NCBI GenBank assembly: GCA_022825885.1
Contig: JAJDVY010000042.1
Coordinates: 1 to 64,000 of the forward strand
Direction: 5' to 3'
DNA: 64,000 nucleotides
From: Nitrospirales bacterium
GTDB taxonomy: Bacteria; Nitrospirota; Nitrospiria; Nitrospirales; UBA8639
Shown here: piece by piece, positions 17,895 through 27,702 of the stretch
Layout: each line of letters begins with the position of its first letter
Position numbering within the stretch: position 1 is the first letter of the stretch
Translations under genes and position numbers: made by a program
The notes under the pieces: generated by a model
Told to the model about the DNA's origin: nothing
Database searches by the model: none
The model's input: only the letters and a program-made list of their open reading frames with translations

Positions 17895-19460
17895 ATGAAA
17901 ATCGTCACCGCCCACCAGATGCGAGAACTCGACCGTCGCACCATCCAGGAGGCCGGCGTGTCCGGCAAGACGTTAATGGAGCGGGCAGGCGCCGGCGTGG
18001 TCTCAGCCATGGAAGAAACCTTCGGCAGCCTGAAGGGGAAAACCGTGACGGTCTTCTGCGGGAAAGGCAACAATGGAGGGGACGGATTCGTCGTCGCAAG
18101 ACTCCTGCGTCAAAGACGCAGTGACGTCCGGGTCTGCCTGCTTGCCCAAGCCCGGGATCTCAAGGGGGACGCCAAACTGATGCATCAACGCTTTATCAAA
18201 GGCGGCGGCCGGTCGAAGGTCTTGAGTGCTCCCTCCACGGACCACGTGCAACAGTTGGGCCGAGACAGCCACGTGCTGGTTGACGCGCTCCTGGGAACCG
18301 GCACGTCTTCACCGGTCACCGGCCCGTACCATGAGGCCATTCAGGCCATCAACGCCTCGGGGGCGCCCATTGTTGCAGTGGATCTCCCTTCCGGTATCGA
18401 TGCGGATACCGGAGAGACGCTAGGAACCGCGGTTCAAGCCGACCTGACGGTCACGTTCGGAAATCCCAAACTCGGGCTCTTTCTGGGAACTGGCATTGAC
18501 CACGCCGGCCGCCTTCATTGTGTCGATATCGGCATTCCGAGCCAATATGTCGAAGACCTGCGTCTTCCCATCGAGTTGCTGACTCCGGCCATGATCCGAC
18601 CGTGGCTGCCCAAGCGTCGGGCTTCTTCACACAAGGGCACGTTCGGGCACGCCGGGATCATTGCCGGCTCATCCGGAAAAAGCGGTGCCGCCACTCTGGC
18701 AGCCAAAGCGGCCCTCAGGGCAGGAGCCGGGCTCGTCACCGTCGCCACGCCGTCCAGTGTGCAAGCCATTGTGGCCTCAGGAACTCCGGAAGTCATGACC
18801 GTGCCGCTTCCTGAAACCATCGACCACACACTATCGCGACAAGCCCTGCCCCTGATGCAAACCTTTTTGCAATCGCGCAGTGCGACCGGCATCGGTCCCG
18901 GGCTTTCGACACAGGCTGAAACCGTTGACGTGGTTCGAACATTGATTGCCCAATGCGACCGGCCGCTGGTCATCGATGCCGACGCGTTAAACGCCTTGGT
19001 GGGCCAGACGAATCTCATCCGTTCACGCCCGATCTCCCCGATCCTGACTCCGCACCCCGGAGAAATGGCTCGGCTGCTTGAGGAATCGACGTCGGACGTG
19101 AACCGCAATCGTTTGGAGGTCGCCCGAGACTTTGCCCATACCCATTCGAGCATCGTGGTACTGAAGGGGGCACGAACGATCATGGCCCATCCTGATGGAG
19201 CGACGTCCATTTCACCGACTGGAAATCCTGGCATGGCCACTGCGGGCACGGGAGACGTACTCACCGGGATCCTGGCCGGGTTGCTGGCCCAAGGAGTCGC
19301 ACCATGGGAGGCGGCTCAAAGCGGCGTCTTTCTTCACGGCTTGGCCGGCGACCTCGCGGCTCACGCTTACGGATATCCCAGCTTGATGGCCGGCGACCTG
19401 TTGACCTACCTGCCACAAGCCATCACTCAAGTGCTTCATGCCAATGCCCCACTTCCGTGA
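17895..19460 (+). CDS. nnrD: Bifunctional NAD(P)H-hydrate epimerase/dehydratase
   Basis: A 521-residue metabolite repair enzyme restoring damaged NAD(P)H hydrates. The N-terminal YjeF_N epimerase domain spans about 1-215 (GNNGGDGFVVARLL, LPSGIDADTGE). The C-terminal ribokinase-like ADP-dependent dehydratase has HKGTFGHAGIIAGS, LTPHPGEMARLL and GTGDVLTGILAGLL with its catalytic Asp. The tsaE reading frame follows at once. Confidence 0.95.
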   Translation: MKIVTAHQMRELDRRTIQEAGVSGKTLMERAGAGVVSAMEETFGSLKGKTVTVFCGKGNNGGDGFVVARLLRQRRSDVRVCLLAQARDLKGDAKLMHQRFIKGGGRSKVLSAPSTDHVQQLGRDSHVLVDALLGTGTSSPVTGPYHEAIQAINASGAPIVAVDLPSGIDADTGETLGTAVQADLTVTFGNPKLGLFLGTGIDHAGRLHCVDIGIPSQYVEDLRLPIELLTPAMIRPWLPKRRASSHKGTFGHAGIIAGSSGKSGAATLAAKAALRAGAGLVTVATPSSVQAIVASGTPEVMTVPLPETIDHTLSRQALPLMQTFLQSRSATGIGPGLSTQAETVDVVRTLIAQCDRPLVIDADALNALVGQTNLIRSRPISPILTPHPGEMARLLEESTSDVNRNRLEVARDFAHTHSSIVVLKGARTIMAHPDGATSISPTGNPGMATAGTGDVLTGILAGLLAQGVAPWEAAQSGVFLHGLAGDLAAHAYGYPSLMAGDLLTYLPQAITQVLHANAPLP

Positions 19461-19477
19461 AACCGTTCCCTGACCAT

Positions 19478-19969
19478 ATGACCGTGACACACGCGGACCC
19501 CTGGACCTTGTCCCTTCGATCGCCGTCGCACACCGAGGAATTCGGCTCGACCATCGGTCGTCGTCTACAGAGGGGCGACGTGATCACGCTCATCGGTGAG
19601 TTGGGATCAGGGAAAACGACGTTCGTCCGCGGCGTCGCCTTGGGTACGGGATTCAACCCCCACCTCGTGAGTAGTCCGACGTTTACCGTCATCCAGGAAT
19701 ACACCGGCCCCCTCACGCTTGCTCACGTGGACCTGTATCGGCTCGAACAGCCGCGGGAGTTGGCTGACACGGGATTGGCCGAATATATGAACGGAGACTT
19801 CATTGTCCTGATTGAATGGGCTGACCGGCTACCTGCCTCGTGGGTGCCCGATGACCATCTTTCCGTTCATTTTTTCCATTCGAGGAAAACCGCCCGTCGT
19901 GCGAACGTTCAGGCTTTCGGACCGCGAAGCCGCCATCTTCTCCACTCGATCATGTCGGACAAAAGGTAG
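19478..19969 (+). CDS. tsaE: tRNA threonylcarbamoyladenosine ATPase TsaE
   Basis: A 163-residue P-loop protein of the TsaB-TsaD-TsaE complex that makes t6A37 in tRNAs. Walker A is GELGSGKTTF, followed by SSPTFTVIQEY and HVDLYRL with the conserved Asp, and the LIEWADR block. I chose the ATG at 19478; an in-frame GTG at 19457 overlaps the nnrD stop (GTGA) and could be the coupled start. MutS begins 7 bp after the stop. Confidence 0.93.
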   Translation: MTVTHADPWTLSLRSPSHTEEFGSTIGRRLQRGDVITLIGELGSGKTTFVRGVALGTGFNPHLVSSPTFTVIQEYTGPLTLAHVDLYRLEQPRELADTGLAEYMNGDFIVLIEWADRLPASWVPDDHLSVHFFHSRKTARRANVQAFGPRSRHLLHSIMSDKR

Positions 19970-19976
19970 CCGCCTC

Positions 19977-22610
19977 ATGGGTCAATCCGAACTGAAACCC
20001 CTGCTGAAACAATATTGGGACATCAAACGACAGTACCCGCAGACGATTGTGTTCTTTCGAGTGGGTGATTTTTATGAAATGTTTGACGAGGACGCGAAGG
20101 AAGCCGCTGCCTTGCTCAACATCGCTTTGACAAGCAGGGACAAGAACAGCGCCAACCCCGTTCCTCTCTGTGGAGTGCCGTACCATGCGGCGACGAGCTA
20201 TCTGGCCAAGTTGCTGAAAGCCGGAAAAACCGTGGCGCTCTGCGAACAGGTCGAAGACCCCAAATCGGCCAAGGGTCTGGTCAAACGAGAGGTCGTCCGA
20301 CTCTATACCCCCGGCACGATTTTCGACGATGAGTTGCTGGACGCCAAGGAGGCCAACTTCCTGGCGGCCTTATCCGTTCAACGCGAACCGGTCCATTCAC
20401 GTTATAGTTTTGGAATGGCCTCGATCGATCTGTCCACCGGACAATTTCTCATTGCGGAATTTTCCGGGGAACACAGCCGGGACTCGATGCTGGATGAACT
20501 CATCCGCCTCGGCCCCCAGGAAGTCCTTATCCCGGACAAAACGGAACTCCTCGCCCTCGACCGGCTCCTGGAACCCCTGCGGTTACCTCGCGTGACGGCA
20601 CAACCGTCCGCCTGTTTTGAATCGGAGACTTCGCAGGAGATCCTCCTGGCCCATTTCGAGGTTGACCACGTGGACGCGCTCGGCCTCTCCGCAGCGGGTC
20701 CCGGGGTCCAAGCCGGTGGGTGCATCCTGCGTTATCTGAAACAGACCCAACCCACCCTGGCGCACCACCACATCCAGAAACCGGAACTCCTGGAACCCGC
20801 GCGGGAAATGCACCTGGACGCCATGACCATGCGTAACCTGGAACTGATCCAGCCCTTGCATCCGGAGCAACCACGCGCCACCTTGCTGTCGGTTCTCGAT
20901 CATACGGTTACGGCCATGGGATGCCGGCTGTTACGGCAGTGGATCGTTCGTCCCCTGATTGACGGCGAAGCCATTCAACGTCGTCTCAATGCAGTCTCCG
21001 TTTTCATGAACAACCTGAAACTTCGGCTGCACGTTCGTTCATTCTTCAAGGACCTGCATGACCTTGAGCGGTTGAGCAGCCGCGTCGTCATGGGAACGGC
21101 CACTCCGCGAGACCTTCTTCGCTTAAAGGAATCCCTGGTCATAGTCCCTCAACTCTTTCAACTCTTCGACGGCATGACCGATCCTCTTCTCAACTCCGTC
21201 TTGCAGCGCTGGGATGCGCTTGCCGACGTCACCGCGCTGATCGAGAACTCCATTGATCCCAAAACGCCGGGTTCCGTCAAAGAGAGCCCGATCTTTCAGG
21301 ACGGTGTCGACCCCACCATCGACGAGTTGCGCACGATAAGCCGGGACGGCGTGCAATGGTTGACCGATCTGGAGCAACGCGAACGGGAGCGGAGCGGCAT
21401 TGACTCGCTCAAGATCAAATACAACCACATACACGGATACTATTTCGAGGTGACGAAGGCGAACCTGTCGCGTGTGCCGGAATATTTTCGACGGCGGCAA
21501 ACACTCGTCAATGCCGAGCGGTATACAACCGAAGACCTCGAACGGATTGAAGCCCAACTATCCGGGGCCAATGAGAAGTTGCGACGCGCCGAACAGGAAC
21601 GTTTTCAGGCGATGCTGCAAACCCTGTCCGGCCACGTGTTCCGAATTCAAAGAATGGCCAAACACCTGGCCCTGCTCGACGTGCTCTCGACTTTCGCGGA
21701 GGTCGCATCCAGGAATCGCTACGTCAAACCCGACATCCACGACGGAGGTATCATCTTCATCAAAAATGGACGTCATCCGGTGGTTGAACAATTCGACTTG
21801 CCGGAAGGGTTCATCCCCAATGATTCCTACCTGGACTTCGACGCGCATCGTTTATTGTTGCTGACCGGCCCCAACATGGCGGGGAAAAGCACCTTTTTAC
21901 GTCAAACCGGGCTAATCGTTCTCATGGCACATATGGGGTGTTTTGTGCCTGCCTCCGAAGCGAAGATCGGGGTCATTGATCGATTGTTTACCCGGGTGGG
22001 AGCTTCCGATAATTTGGCCTTCGGGTTGAGCACCTTTATGGTGGAAATGCTTGAAACCGCCAAAATTTTGCATGGGGCCACGTCTCGCAGCCTCATCCTC
22101 CTGGATGAAATAGGGCGGGGAACCAGTACCTATGATGGATTGAGCCTGGCTTGGGCAATTGCCGAACACGTTCAGGACCGACGGGTCCTCGGGGCCAGGA
22201 CCCTCTTTGCCACCCACTATCATGAAATGACGGATTTGGAGAAGTTTCGTGAGGGCGTCCAGAACCTTACCGTTGCGGTAAAAGAGGACAAGGACCAAGT
22301 GATCTTTCTAAGAAAGATCACTCCGGGGAAAGCCGCCCGCAGTTATGGTATCCACGTGGGAAAACTCGCCGGCTTACCCTCCACCCTCATCGGCCGAGCC
22401 GAAGAAGTATTGGCCCAATTGGAACAAGAGGCGTCTGCCGAAAATATGAACAACCGGATTCATCAAAGGGACCCTGACCCCATGGGTTCCCCATCTCCCC
22501 AACCCCATCCTCTGATTGAAGAAATCAAGCAGTTGGAACTCTTTTCCATGACTCCACTTGAAGCGTTAAACAGGTTGGCGGATATTCAAAAACGTCTTGA
22601 TGCGGAATAA
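19977..22610 (+). CDS. mutS: DNA mismatch repair protein MutS
   Basis: An 877-residue mismatch-recognition ATPase. The mismatch wedge F-x-E is Phe32-Tyr33-Glu34 in GDFYEMF. The core and clamp domains precede the ABC ATPase with Walker A GPNMAGKS at 631-638, the ST(F)MVEM signature and ILLDEIGRGTSTYDG. The C-terminal ELFSMTPLEALNRLADIQ segment resembles the beta-clamp/tetramer tail. The frame stays open upstream, but that part is tsaE in another frame. A terminator follows at once. Confidence 0.97.
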   Translation: MGQSELKPLLKQYWDIKRQYPQTIVFFRVGDFYEMFDEDAKEAAALLNIALTSRDKNSANPVPLCGVPYHAATSYLAKLLKAGKTVALCEQVEDPKSAKGLVKREVVRLYTPGTIFDDELLDAKEANFLAALSVQREPVHSRYSFGMASIDLSTGQFLIAEFSGEHSRDSMLDELIRLGPQEVLIPDKTELLALDRLLEPLRLPRVTAQPSACFESETSQEILLAHFEVDHVDALGLSAAGPGVQAGGCILRYLKQTQPTLAHHHIQKPELLEPAREMHLDAMTMRNLELIQPLHPEQPRATLLSVLDHTVTAMGCRLLRQWIVRPLIDGEAIQRRLNAVSVFMNNLKLRLHVRSFFKDLHDLERLSSRVVMGTATPRDLLRLKESLVIVPQLFQLFDGMTDPLLNSVLQRWDALADVTALIENSIDPKTPGSVKESPIFQDGVDPTIDELRTISRDGVQWLTDLEQRERERSGIDSLKIKYNHIHGYYFEVTKANLSRVPEYFRRRQTLVNAERYTTEDLERIEAQLSGANEKLRRAEQERFQAMLQTLSGHVFRIQRMAKHLALLDVLSTFAEVASRNRYVKPDIHDGGIIFIKNGRHPVVEQFDLPEGFIPNDSYLDFDAHRLLLLTGPNMAGKSTFLRQTGLIVLMAHMGCFVPASEAKIGVIDRLFTRVGASDNLAFGLSTFMVEMLETAKILHGATSRSLILLDEIGRGTSTYDGLSLAWAIAEHVQDRRVLGARTLFATHYHEMTDLEKFREGVQNLTVAVKEDKDQVIFLRKITPGKAARSYGIHVGKLAGLPSTLIGRAEEVLAQLEQEASAENMNNRIHQRDPDPMGSPSPQPHPLIEEIKQLELFSMTPLEALNRLADIQKRLDAE

Positions 22611-22612
22611 AA

Positions 22613-22646
22613 AAAGGGCAGGACCCTAAAAAAGGTCCTGCCCTTT
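22613..22646. terminator. Bidirectional intrinsic terminator
   Basis: A 13-bp perfect stem AAAGGGCAGGACC/GGTCCTGCCCTTT with an 8-nt loop, just after mutS and 24 bp beyond the convergent secreted-protein gene. The minus-strand tail is TTTTTTA, so termination should be stronger for that gene. Confidence 0.92.
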
Positions 22647-22669
22647 CGTGTTTGAATAAAGCTTTTTTC

Positions 22670-23323
22670 TTATTGCAATGAAGCTCCGAACTTGCCTTCC
22701 TTTGTCCCCTTGGAGGTATGGGGGGCTTGGTTGGAGTACGGAATAAATCCAGAAATCGGACCCACGCCCGGGACCATCACGTCGTATTGCATTTTCTTGT
22801 TTTGAGCCCAGCTATTGTTGTCGATGGAATCCACAACGCTGATTGCCCGCAGGCTATGAATGCTTCGTGGCTTGTCCGGCGTACCGGCCACTTCAGGAAC
22901 TTCCTTAACCGAAGACACAATACGATGATTCTGCTCGGTCTCCTGAATGACGAGTTCGACCAAGGTATACTTGGAAGGTTCGGTTCCACTCATCACTGCT
23001 TGGCTGTGCGAGCCTTTGCCCAAGGCCACCAGTTTTTGCCAGACACCGTCATCTTTCGGGTACACTTTCAAATTCTTCCCTGGGAAATACTTCTGCCAAT
23101 AATACCCACTCTCGGCATTGCCGCCAAACACGGCGATGTTGACCCAAGCGGCTTTGTCATACGGGTCGGTCACCGCAACCCGCCCATGCACGGTGGTCGG
23201 CTTGCTGAGATCGCCCCACTCAAACCGTTCCTGGAACGCTTCGATGGCAAGCGCACTGGAGGCCATGCAACCCACCACGATCAAGGCAGTTAAAACTGCT
23301 AACCCTGATTTCCCAATTTTCAT
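22670..23323 (-). CDS. Secreted protein of unknown function (217 aa)
   Basis: The N-terminus MKIGKSGLAVLTALIVVG is a Sec signal. Cleavage after ASSALA (about residue 26) is likely, although VVGC at 16-19 is also a weak lipobox. The mature part is beta-rich (TVHGRVAVTDPYDKAAWVNI, YTLVELVIQE) with no enzyme motif and many charged residues. The ribosome-binding site is GAGGAGGAAGGA. It sits 78 bp after a second secreted-protein gene in the same direction and ends at a strong terminator. Family not recognised. Confidence 0.75.
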   Translation of the reverse strand: MKIGKSGLAVLTALIVVGCMASSALAIEAFQERFEWGDLSKPTTVHGRVAVTDPYDKAAWVNIAVFGGNAESGYYWQKYFPGKNLKVYPKDDGVWQKLVALGKGSHSQAVMSGTEPSKYTLVELVIQETEQNHRIVSSVKEVPEVAGTPDKPRSIHSLRAISVVDSIDNNSWAQNKKMQYDVMVPGVGPISGFIPYSNQAPHTSKGTKEGKFGASLQ

Positions 23324-23401
23324 GATTCCTTCCTCCTCAATTAAGCGCTAAAAATTTTTGAATGAATTCTTTTCGATATCTCAAGTATCAAATTCGTCAG
23401 T

Positions 23402-23950
23402 TTACTCGCCAGCGAGAACCTTGAAGCCCGTGACGGTGTTGCCATCGAGTTGCACTTCCATGGCGACCAAATTTTGCGACGCGTCGGTCAATTGTTTCAT
23501 CAGAGCGGAATCTTTCACCCGTAACCGCACCGTTGTTTGCGGATTGTACCATCCGGCATAGGGATTATTGCGATCTTCGCCGCCTTGATACCCCCACGCA
23601 CAGCACACGAACAGCGGATCAGGAATGGCCACGTTCCGGTCATCGGAAGCCCGACCAAGGGGGTCACCGGCTTCGCCGGGGTTACTGGTATTCCAATATT
23701 GAATGCCAAAAAGAATTTCTCCTGCCGGATTATCGGCCCAATGAGCATACACGCGACCCTTCAAGCTTGCGGGTGCGGTCCCTTTGAGGGACATGTCGCC
23801 GATCGTGGCTACCTCATCCGGATTACCACTACATTTCTTGTTGCTAGAACAGGGGCCCTTTTGGGCATCGGCCAGACCGATGAAGCCAACGAGCATCAGA
23901 CCTGCAGCCAGCATTCCCACTACACCCCCACGGAAAAATGACTTCTTCAT
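23402..23950 (-). CDS. Secreted protein of unknown function (182 aa)
   Basis: The signal peptide MKKSFFRGGVVGMLAAGLML continues to LADA, with cleavage near residue 29. The mature protein starts with a cysteine pair (KGPCSSNKKCSG) and has another (FVCCAWGY), so disulfides are likely in the periplasm. A GRVYAHWADNPAGEILFGIQ stretch resembles the GRVAVTDPYDKAAWVNIAVF stretch of the neighbour, which hints at a shared fold. The ribosome-binding site is AAGGAGGGGG. Promoter candidate at 23999-24027. Confidence 0.75.
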   Translation of the reverse strand: MKKSFFRGGVVGMLAAGLMLVGFIGLADAQKGPCSSNKKCSGNPDEVATIGDMSLKGTAPASLKGRVYAHWADNPAGEILFGIQYWNTSNPGEAGDPLGRASDDRNVAIPDPLFVCCAWGYQGGEDRNNPYAGWYNPQTTVRLRVKDSALMKQLTDASQNLVAMEVQLDGNTVTGFKVLAGE

Positions 23951-23998
23951 TTCCCCCTCCTTTACTTAGGATGACATAATAAAAATAACGACTCGTAC

Positions 23999-24027
23999 TT
24001 TTTAACCAAAAACCGTTTCAATTGCAA
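23999..24027 (-). promoter_or_regulatory. Predicted promoter for the secreted-protein pair
   Basis: On the minus strand, TTGCAA, 17-bp spacer, TAAAAA, in an AT-rich spacer about 50 bp before the ATG at 23950. Confidence 0.4.
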
Positions 24028-24168
24028 CGAAAAATCATTGCCCCTTATTCCCCAACACTTCAGGGGCCATTCGACCCTTACAACCTTCTCGCTTTTAATC
24101 AGAATGGCCCATGCTACTCATCCCGTTGCAAGTTGTCAAGAGTCTTTCCAGAGAAAATTTGCGGGTTT

Positions 24169-25446
24169 TCACGCCTGCGCAAGAAATTTTTCCTGGAAGG
24201 GCTCCGGGGACACGGGTCCCAACGCCGTCACGGACAATGAACCAAAATCCAAAAGCTCCCGGCCGATGGACTGCACGTCCTGTACGGACACGCGATCAAT
24301 GGCAGCCACGAGTTCCCGGAGGGAAACGTATCGTCCTTGCGCGAGTTCGTCCTTGGCCAACTTGTTCATACGCCCGTAGGTCCCTTCCAGCCCAAGCATC
24401 AAAATCCCTTTTAATTGGTTTTTGGTTCGCTCCAATTCTTGTGGGGCGGGACCACGTTTTTGCAACTTCTTGATTTCCCGACAGACCACGTCCACCACTG
24501 AAGGCGCCTCTTTGGCCCCGCTCGCCGCATAAATGGTCAGCACCCCTCCGTCTGAAAAGCTCGACAATTGGGAATAGATCGTATACGCCAGACCGCGTTT
24601 CTCCCGAATTTCCTGGAAGAGCCGGGAACTCATCCCTCCCCCAAGCAGGGCGTTCAGCGAATATGCCGCGTATCGGGCCGGATGGGCCACGGGCAACCCC
24701 CTGAACCCCAGACAGACATGGACCTGCTCCAACCGTTTCTGATGGACCATGATCCCTCCCCGAACGCGAGGCGGCTTCTGCCGTTGCGTACCATTCTCTT
24801 CATGACCGGCGGGCTTCCACGCTCCAAACGCAGCCTGGAGCAGGGCCTCGACCTTCTTCACCTCAAAATTCCCCGCCACCGCTATCACGGTTTTCTCCGG
24901 ACGATACTGTTCCTCCAGATAGTGAAGCAGGTCGCGTCGTTGCATGCGCTTCATCGTGGCCTGATCACCCAGAATCGAACGCCCCAGGGGATGCCCTCGC
25001 AACACCTGCTTGGCATGCAGTTCCTGCACAAAATCTTCCGGATCGTCCCGAACCGTTCGAATTTCCTCCAGCACGACCTGTTTTTCCCGTTCGATTTCCT
25101 TGCGGTCAAAACGGGAGTGATGGAAGAGATCGGCCAAGAGGTCGATCGCCTGTTCGATTTGTTGGTCCAACACTTTGATGTACAGGGTGGTGGTTTCATG
25201 CGTGGTAAAGGCATTCATTTCTCCGCCCAGGCTGTCGATTTCGTGTGAAATCTGCGTGGCGGACCGGCGGCGCGTGCCTTTGAACATCATGTGTTCAAGG
25301 AAGTGGGCAAACCCCTTTTGCCGGGGTCCTTCATCCCTGGTGCCGACGTTTTCCCAGACACTGATGGCGACGGACTTGAGCGAGGGCATTCGCTCCATGA
25401 CCACACGAACGCCGTTATCGAGGACGGTCTTGCGCGTCCACGTCAT
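24169..25446 (-). CDS. M16 family zinc peptidase (processing protease-like)
   Basis: A 425-residue inverzincin. The zinc motif HxxEH is HFLEH at 48-52, with the downstream Glu in the ETTTLYIKVL...FDRKEIEREKQVVLEEI region. An N-terminal active M16 domain and a C-terminal inactive half (about 175-425) are both present. The ATG at 25446 gives the usual TVLDNGVRVVMERMPSLKSV start. It follows pnp, a common arrangement (pnp-M16). Substrates are probably peptides; localisation is cytoplasmic as no signal is seen. Confidence 0.93.
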   Translation of the reverse strand: MTWTRKTVLDNGVRVVMERMPSLKSVAISVWENVGTRDEGPRQKGFAHFLEHMMFKGTRRRSATQISHEIDSLGGEMNAFTTHETTTLYIKVLDQQIEQAIDLLADLFHHSRFDRKEIEREKQVVLEEIRTVRDDPEDFVQELHAKQVLRGHPLGRSILGDQATMKRMQRRDLLHYLEEQYRPEKTVIAVAGNFEVKKVEALLQAAFGAWKPAGHEENGTQRQKPPRVRGGIMVHQKRLEQVHVCLGFRGLPVAHPARYAAYSLNALLGGGMSSRLFQEIREKRGLAYTIYSQLSSFSDGGVLTIYAASGAKEAPSVVDVVCREIKKLQKRGPAPQELERTKNQLKGILMLGLEGTYGRMNKLAKDELAQGRYVSLRELVAAIDRVSVQDVQSIGRELLDFGSLSVTALGPVSPEPFQEKFLAQA

Positions 25447-25535
25447 GTTTGCACTTCCCCAGATTGAAGTGGCAGCAGTGGGCAACAATGGTCTGCCAGG
25501 ATACCCGTCACAGGCCGATCAAACAGGCCTTCTTA

Positions 25536-27638
25536 CTAGGGCGCGGCAGGAGGCTGCTCCGATTCCACGAGCGCCTCTTTCCGGCTCAAACGAATTTTGC
25601 CCTGTTTGTCGATTTCCAGGACTTTGACCAGGACCTGTTCCCCTTCCGCCAGTTCATCGGCCACGGATTTGACTCGATGTTCGGCCAATTGGGAAATATG
25701 CACCAAGCCATCGATGTTGGGTAAAATCTCGACGAAGGCGCCAAAATCGACGATCTTCCGGACGGTCCCGAGATAGGTTTTCCCCACGACCGCTTCCTCC
25801 GTCAACCGGTTGATCATGTCTATCGCCTGCCGGGCCGACGCTTCGTCCACCGACGCAATCGTCACCAAGCCCGTATCGTCGACGTTGACCTTGACCCCGC
25901 ATTCCGCAATGATGCCGCGGATGACTTTCCCCCCCGGTCCGATGACGTCCCGAATCTTGTCGGGTTTGATCTGAATCGTATAAATGCGAGGCGCATGGGG
26001 CGCCAGGGACTCCCGAGGCGATGAAAGCGAGGCCTGCATTTTTTCCAAAATGTGGAGCCGGCCAGCTTTGGCCTGCTCGAGGGCCTGCCGCATCAAGTCA
26101 ATCGTGATCCCTTCGATTTTGATATCCATCTGGAGCGCGGTCACGCCCGTTCGGGTCCCCGTCACTTTGAAATCCATATCGCCCAGATGATCTTCGAGTC
26201 CGAGAATATCCGACAAAATCAGAACCCGGTCGCCGTCCTTGATAAGCCCCATGGCAATACCCGCCACGGGTTCCTTGATGGGAACGCCGGCGTCCATCAT
26301 GGCCAAGGTGCCTCCGCACACCGTGGCCATGGAGGACGAGCCGTTGGACTCCAAAATGTCCGACACGATGCGAATGGTATAGGGAAACGCCTCTCTGTCC
26401 GGCAGCACCGACTTCAACGCACGCTCCGCCAGTTTCCCGTGTCCGACTTCGCGTCGACCGGGCGACCGCAAAGGCCGGGCTTCTCCCACGCTGAATGGAG
26501 GGAAATTATAATGGAGCATGAAATTGCGGAAATATTCGCCCTCAAGCGCGTCGATGCGTTGCTCATCGTCCGAAGTTCCCAGCGTGACGACGGCCAGGCT
26601 TTGGGTTTCTCCTCTGGTGAACAGGGCGGAGCCATGCGTACGCGGCAACAGACTCGTTTCACACGTAATGGGCCGGATATCGGACGGGCCCCGGCCATCG
26701 GCTCGGACCTGTTTTTCCAGAATCATGTCGCGGACTTCACGATATTCCACGTCATGATAGACCTCCTTGACTTGCCGGCCACGCACAGGATCCTCTTCGC
26801 CCAGCTTGTCAACCGCGTCGGCCAGAACCTGGTCCAACCGTTCTTGCCGGTCGTTCTTGTTCGCAATGAGCACGGCCTCTCGAATCGGGCCGGCCACCAA
26901 TTCGCGCACCTGTCCTTCCAACTCTTCACTGACCGGTTCAACCGGCACGACCCGTTTGGTCCGCCCCACCAGCGATTGCAACTCGACGATTTTCGCCACG
27001 ATCTTCTTGATTTCCGAATGGGCCAACGCCAGCGCATCCAGTAATATGGATTCGGACAACCCATTCGCCCCGGATTCCACCATCATGATCGCGTCCGCAG
27101 TACCGGCGACAACCAAATCAAGTTCACCGTTCTGAATTTCCTGCATATTGGGGTTGACCACGAATTGGCCGTTTATGTGTCCGATTCTGACGCCGGCCAA
27201 CGGGCCGCCAAAGGGAATATCGGAGATCGTCAGCGCGGCGGAGGCCGCGGTAATGCCCACGACTTCCGAGGTCATCGATTGGTCCACCGAGAGCACCGAC
27301 GCGATGACTTGCGTCTCATAATAAAACCGCTCCGGGATCAAGGGACGAATCGGCCGGTCAATGAGCCGGCTCGTCAGGGTTTCTTTTTCCGACGGAGCCC
27401 CTTCCCGCTTGAAATATCCTCCCGGAATTTTTCCGGCCGAATACGCTTTTTCCTGATAATTCACCGTAAGCGGTAAAAAATCCGTGTCCGGCTTCAACGT
27501 CTTGGACGCCACGGCCGTCGCCAAGACCACGGTGTCCCCATAGGAGGCCAACACGGCCCCATCGGCCAGTTTGGCCATTCGCCCCGTCTCCAACCTCAAT
27601 GTCCGTCCCGCTATCTCCACTTCAACTGCTTGCACCAT
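25536..27638 (-). CDS. pnp: Polyribonucleotide nucleotidyltransferase (PNPase)
   Basis: A 700-residue phosphorolytic 3'-5' exoribonuclease of RNA decay. Two RNase PH domains flank a helical linker (RPIRPLIPERFYYETQ in the first; SNGSSSMATVCGG and the catalytic DMDFKVTGT in the second). The C-terminus has a KH domain (KIRDVIGPGGKVIRGI) and an S1 domain (GKTYLGTVRKIVDFGAFVEI). The ribosome-binding site is AAGGAGAG. It follows rpsO as in most bacteria. Confidence 0.98.
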   Translation of the reverse strand: MVQAVEVEIAGRTLRLETGRMAKLADGAVLASYGDTVVLATAVASKTLKPDTDFLPLTVNYQEKAYSAGKIPGGYFKREGAPSEKETLTSRLIDRPIRPLIPERFYYETQVIASVLSVDQSMTSEVVGITAASAALTISDIPFGGPLAGVRIGHINGQFVVNPNMQEIQNGELDLVVAGTADAIMMVESGANGLSESILLDALALAHSEIKKIVAKIVELQSLVGRTKRVVPVEPVSEELEGQVRELVAGPIREAVLIANKNDRQERLDQVLADAVDKLGEEDPVRGRQVKEVYHDVEYREVRDMILEKQVRADGRGPSDIRPITCETSLLPRTHGSALFTRGETQSLAVVTLGTSDDEQRIDALEGEYFRNFMLHYNFPPFSVGEARPLRSPGRREVGHGKLAERALKSVLPDREAFPYTIRIVSDILESNGSSSMATVCGGTLAMMDAGVPIKEPVAGIAMGLIKDGDRVLILSDILGLEDHLGDMDFKVTGTRTGVTALQMDIKIEGITIDLMRQALEQAKAGRLHILEKMQASLSSPRESLAPHAPRIYTIQIKPDKIRDVIGPGGKVIRGIIAECGVKVNVDDTGLVTIASVDEASARQAIDMINRLTEEAVVGKTYLGTVRKIVDFGAFVEILPNIDGLVHISQLAEHRVKSVADELAEGEQVLVKVLEIDKQGKIRLSRKEALVESEQPPAAP

Positions 27639-27702
27639 GTACTTCTCTCCTTTTTGCCTTATTTCCTTCTTCCCTTCATCACGCCAGGGTAGAAACGGCG
27701 TG

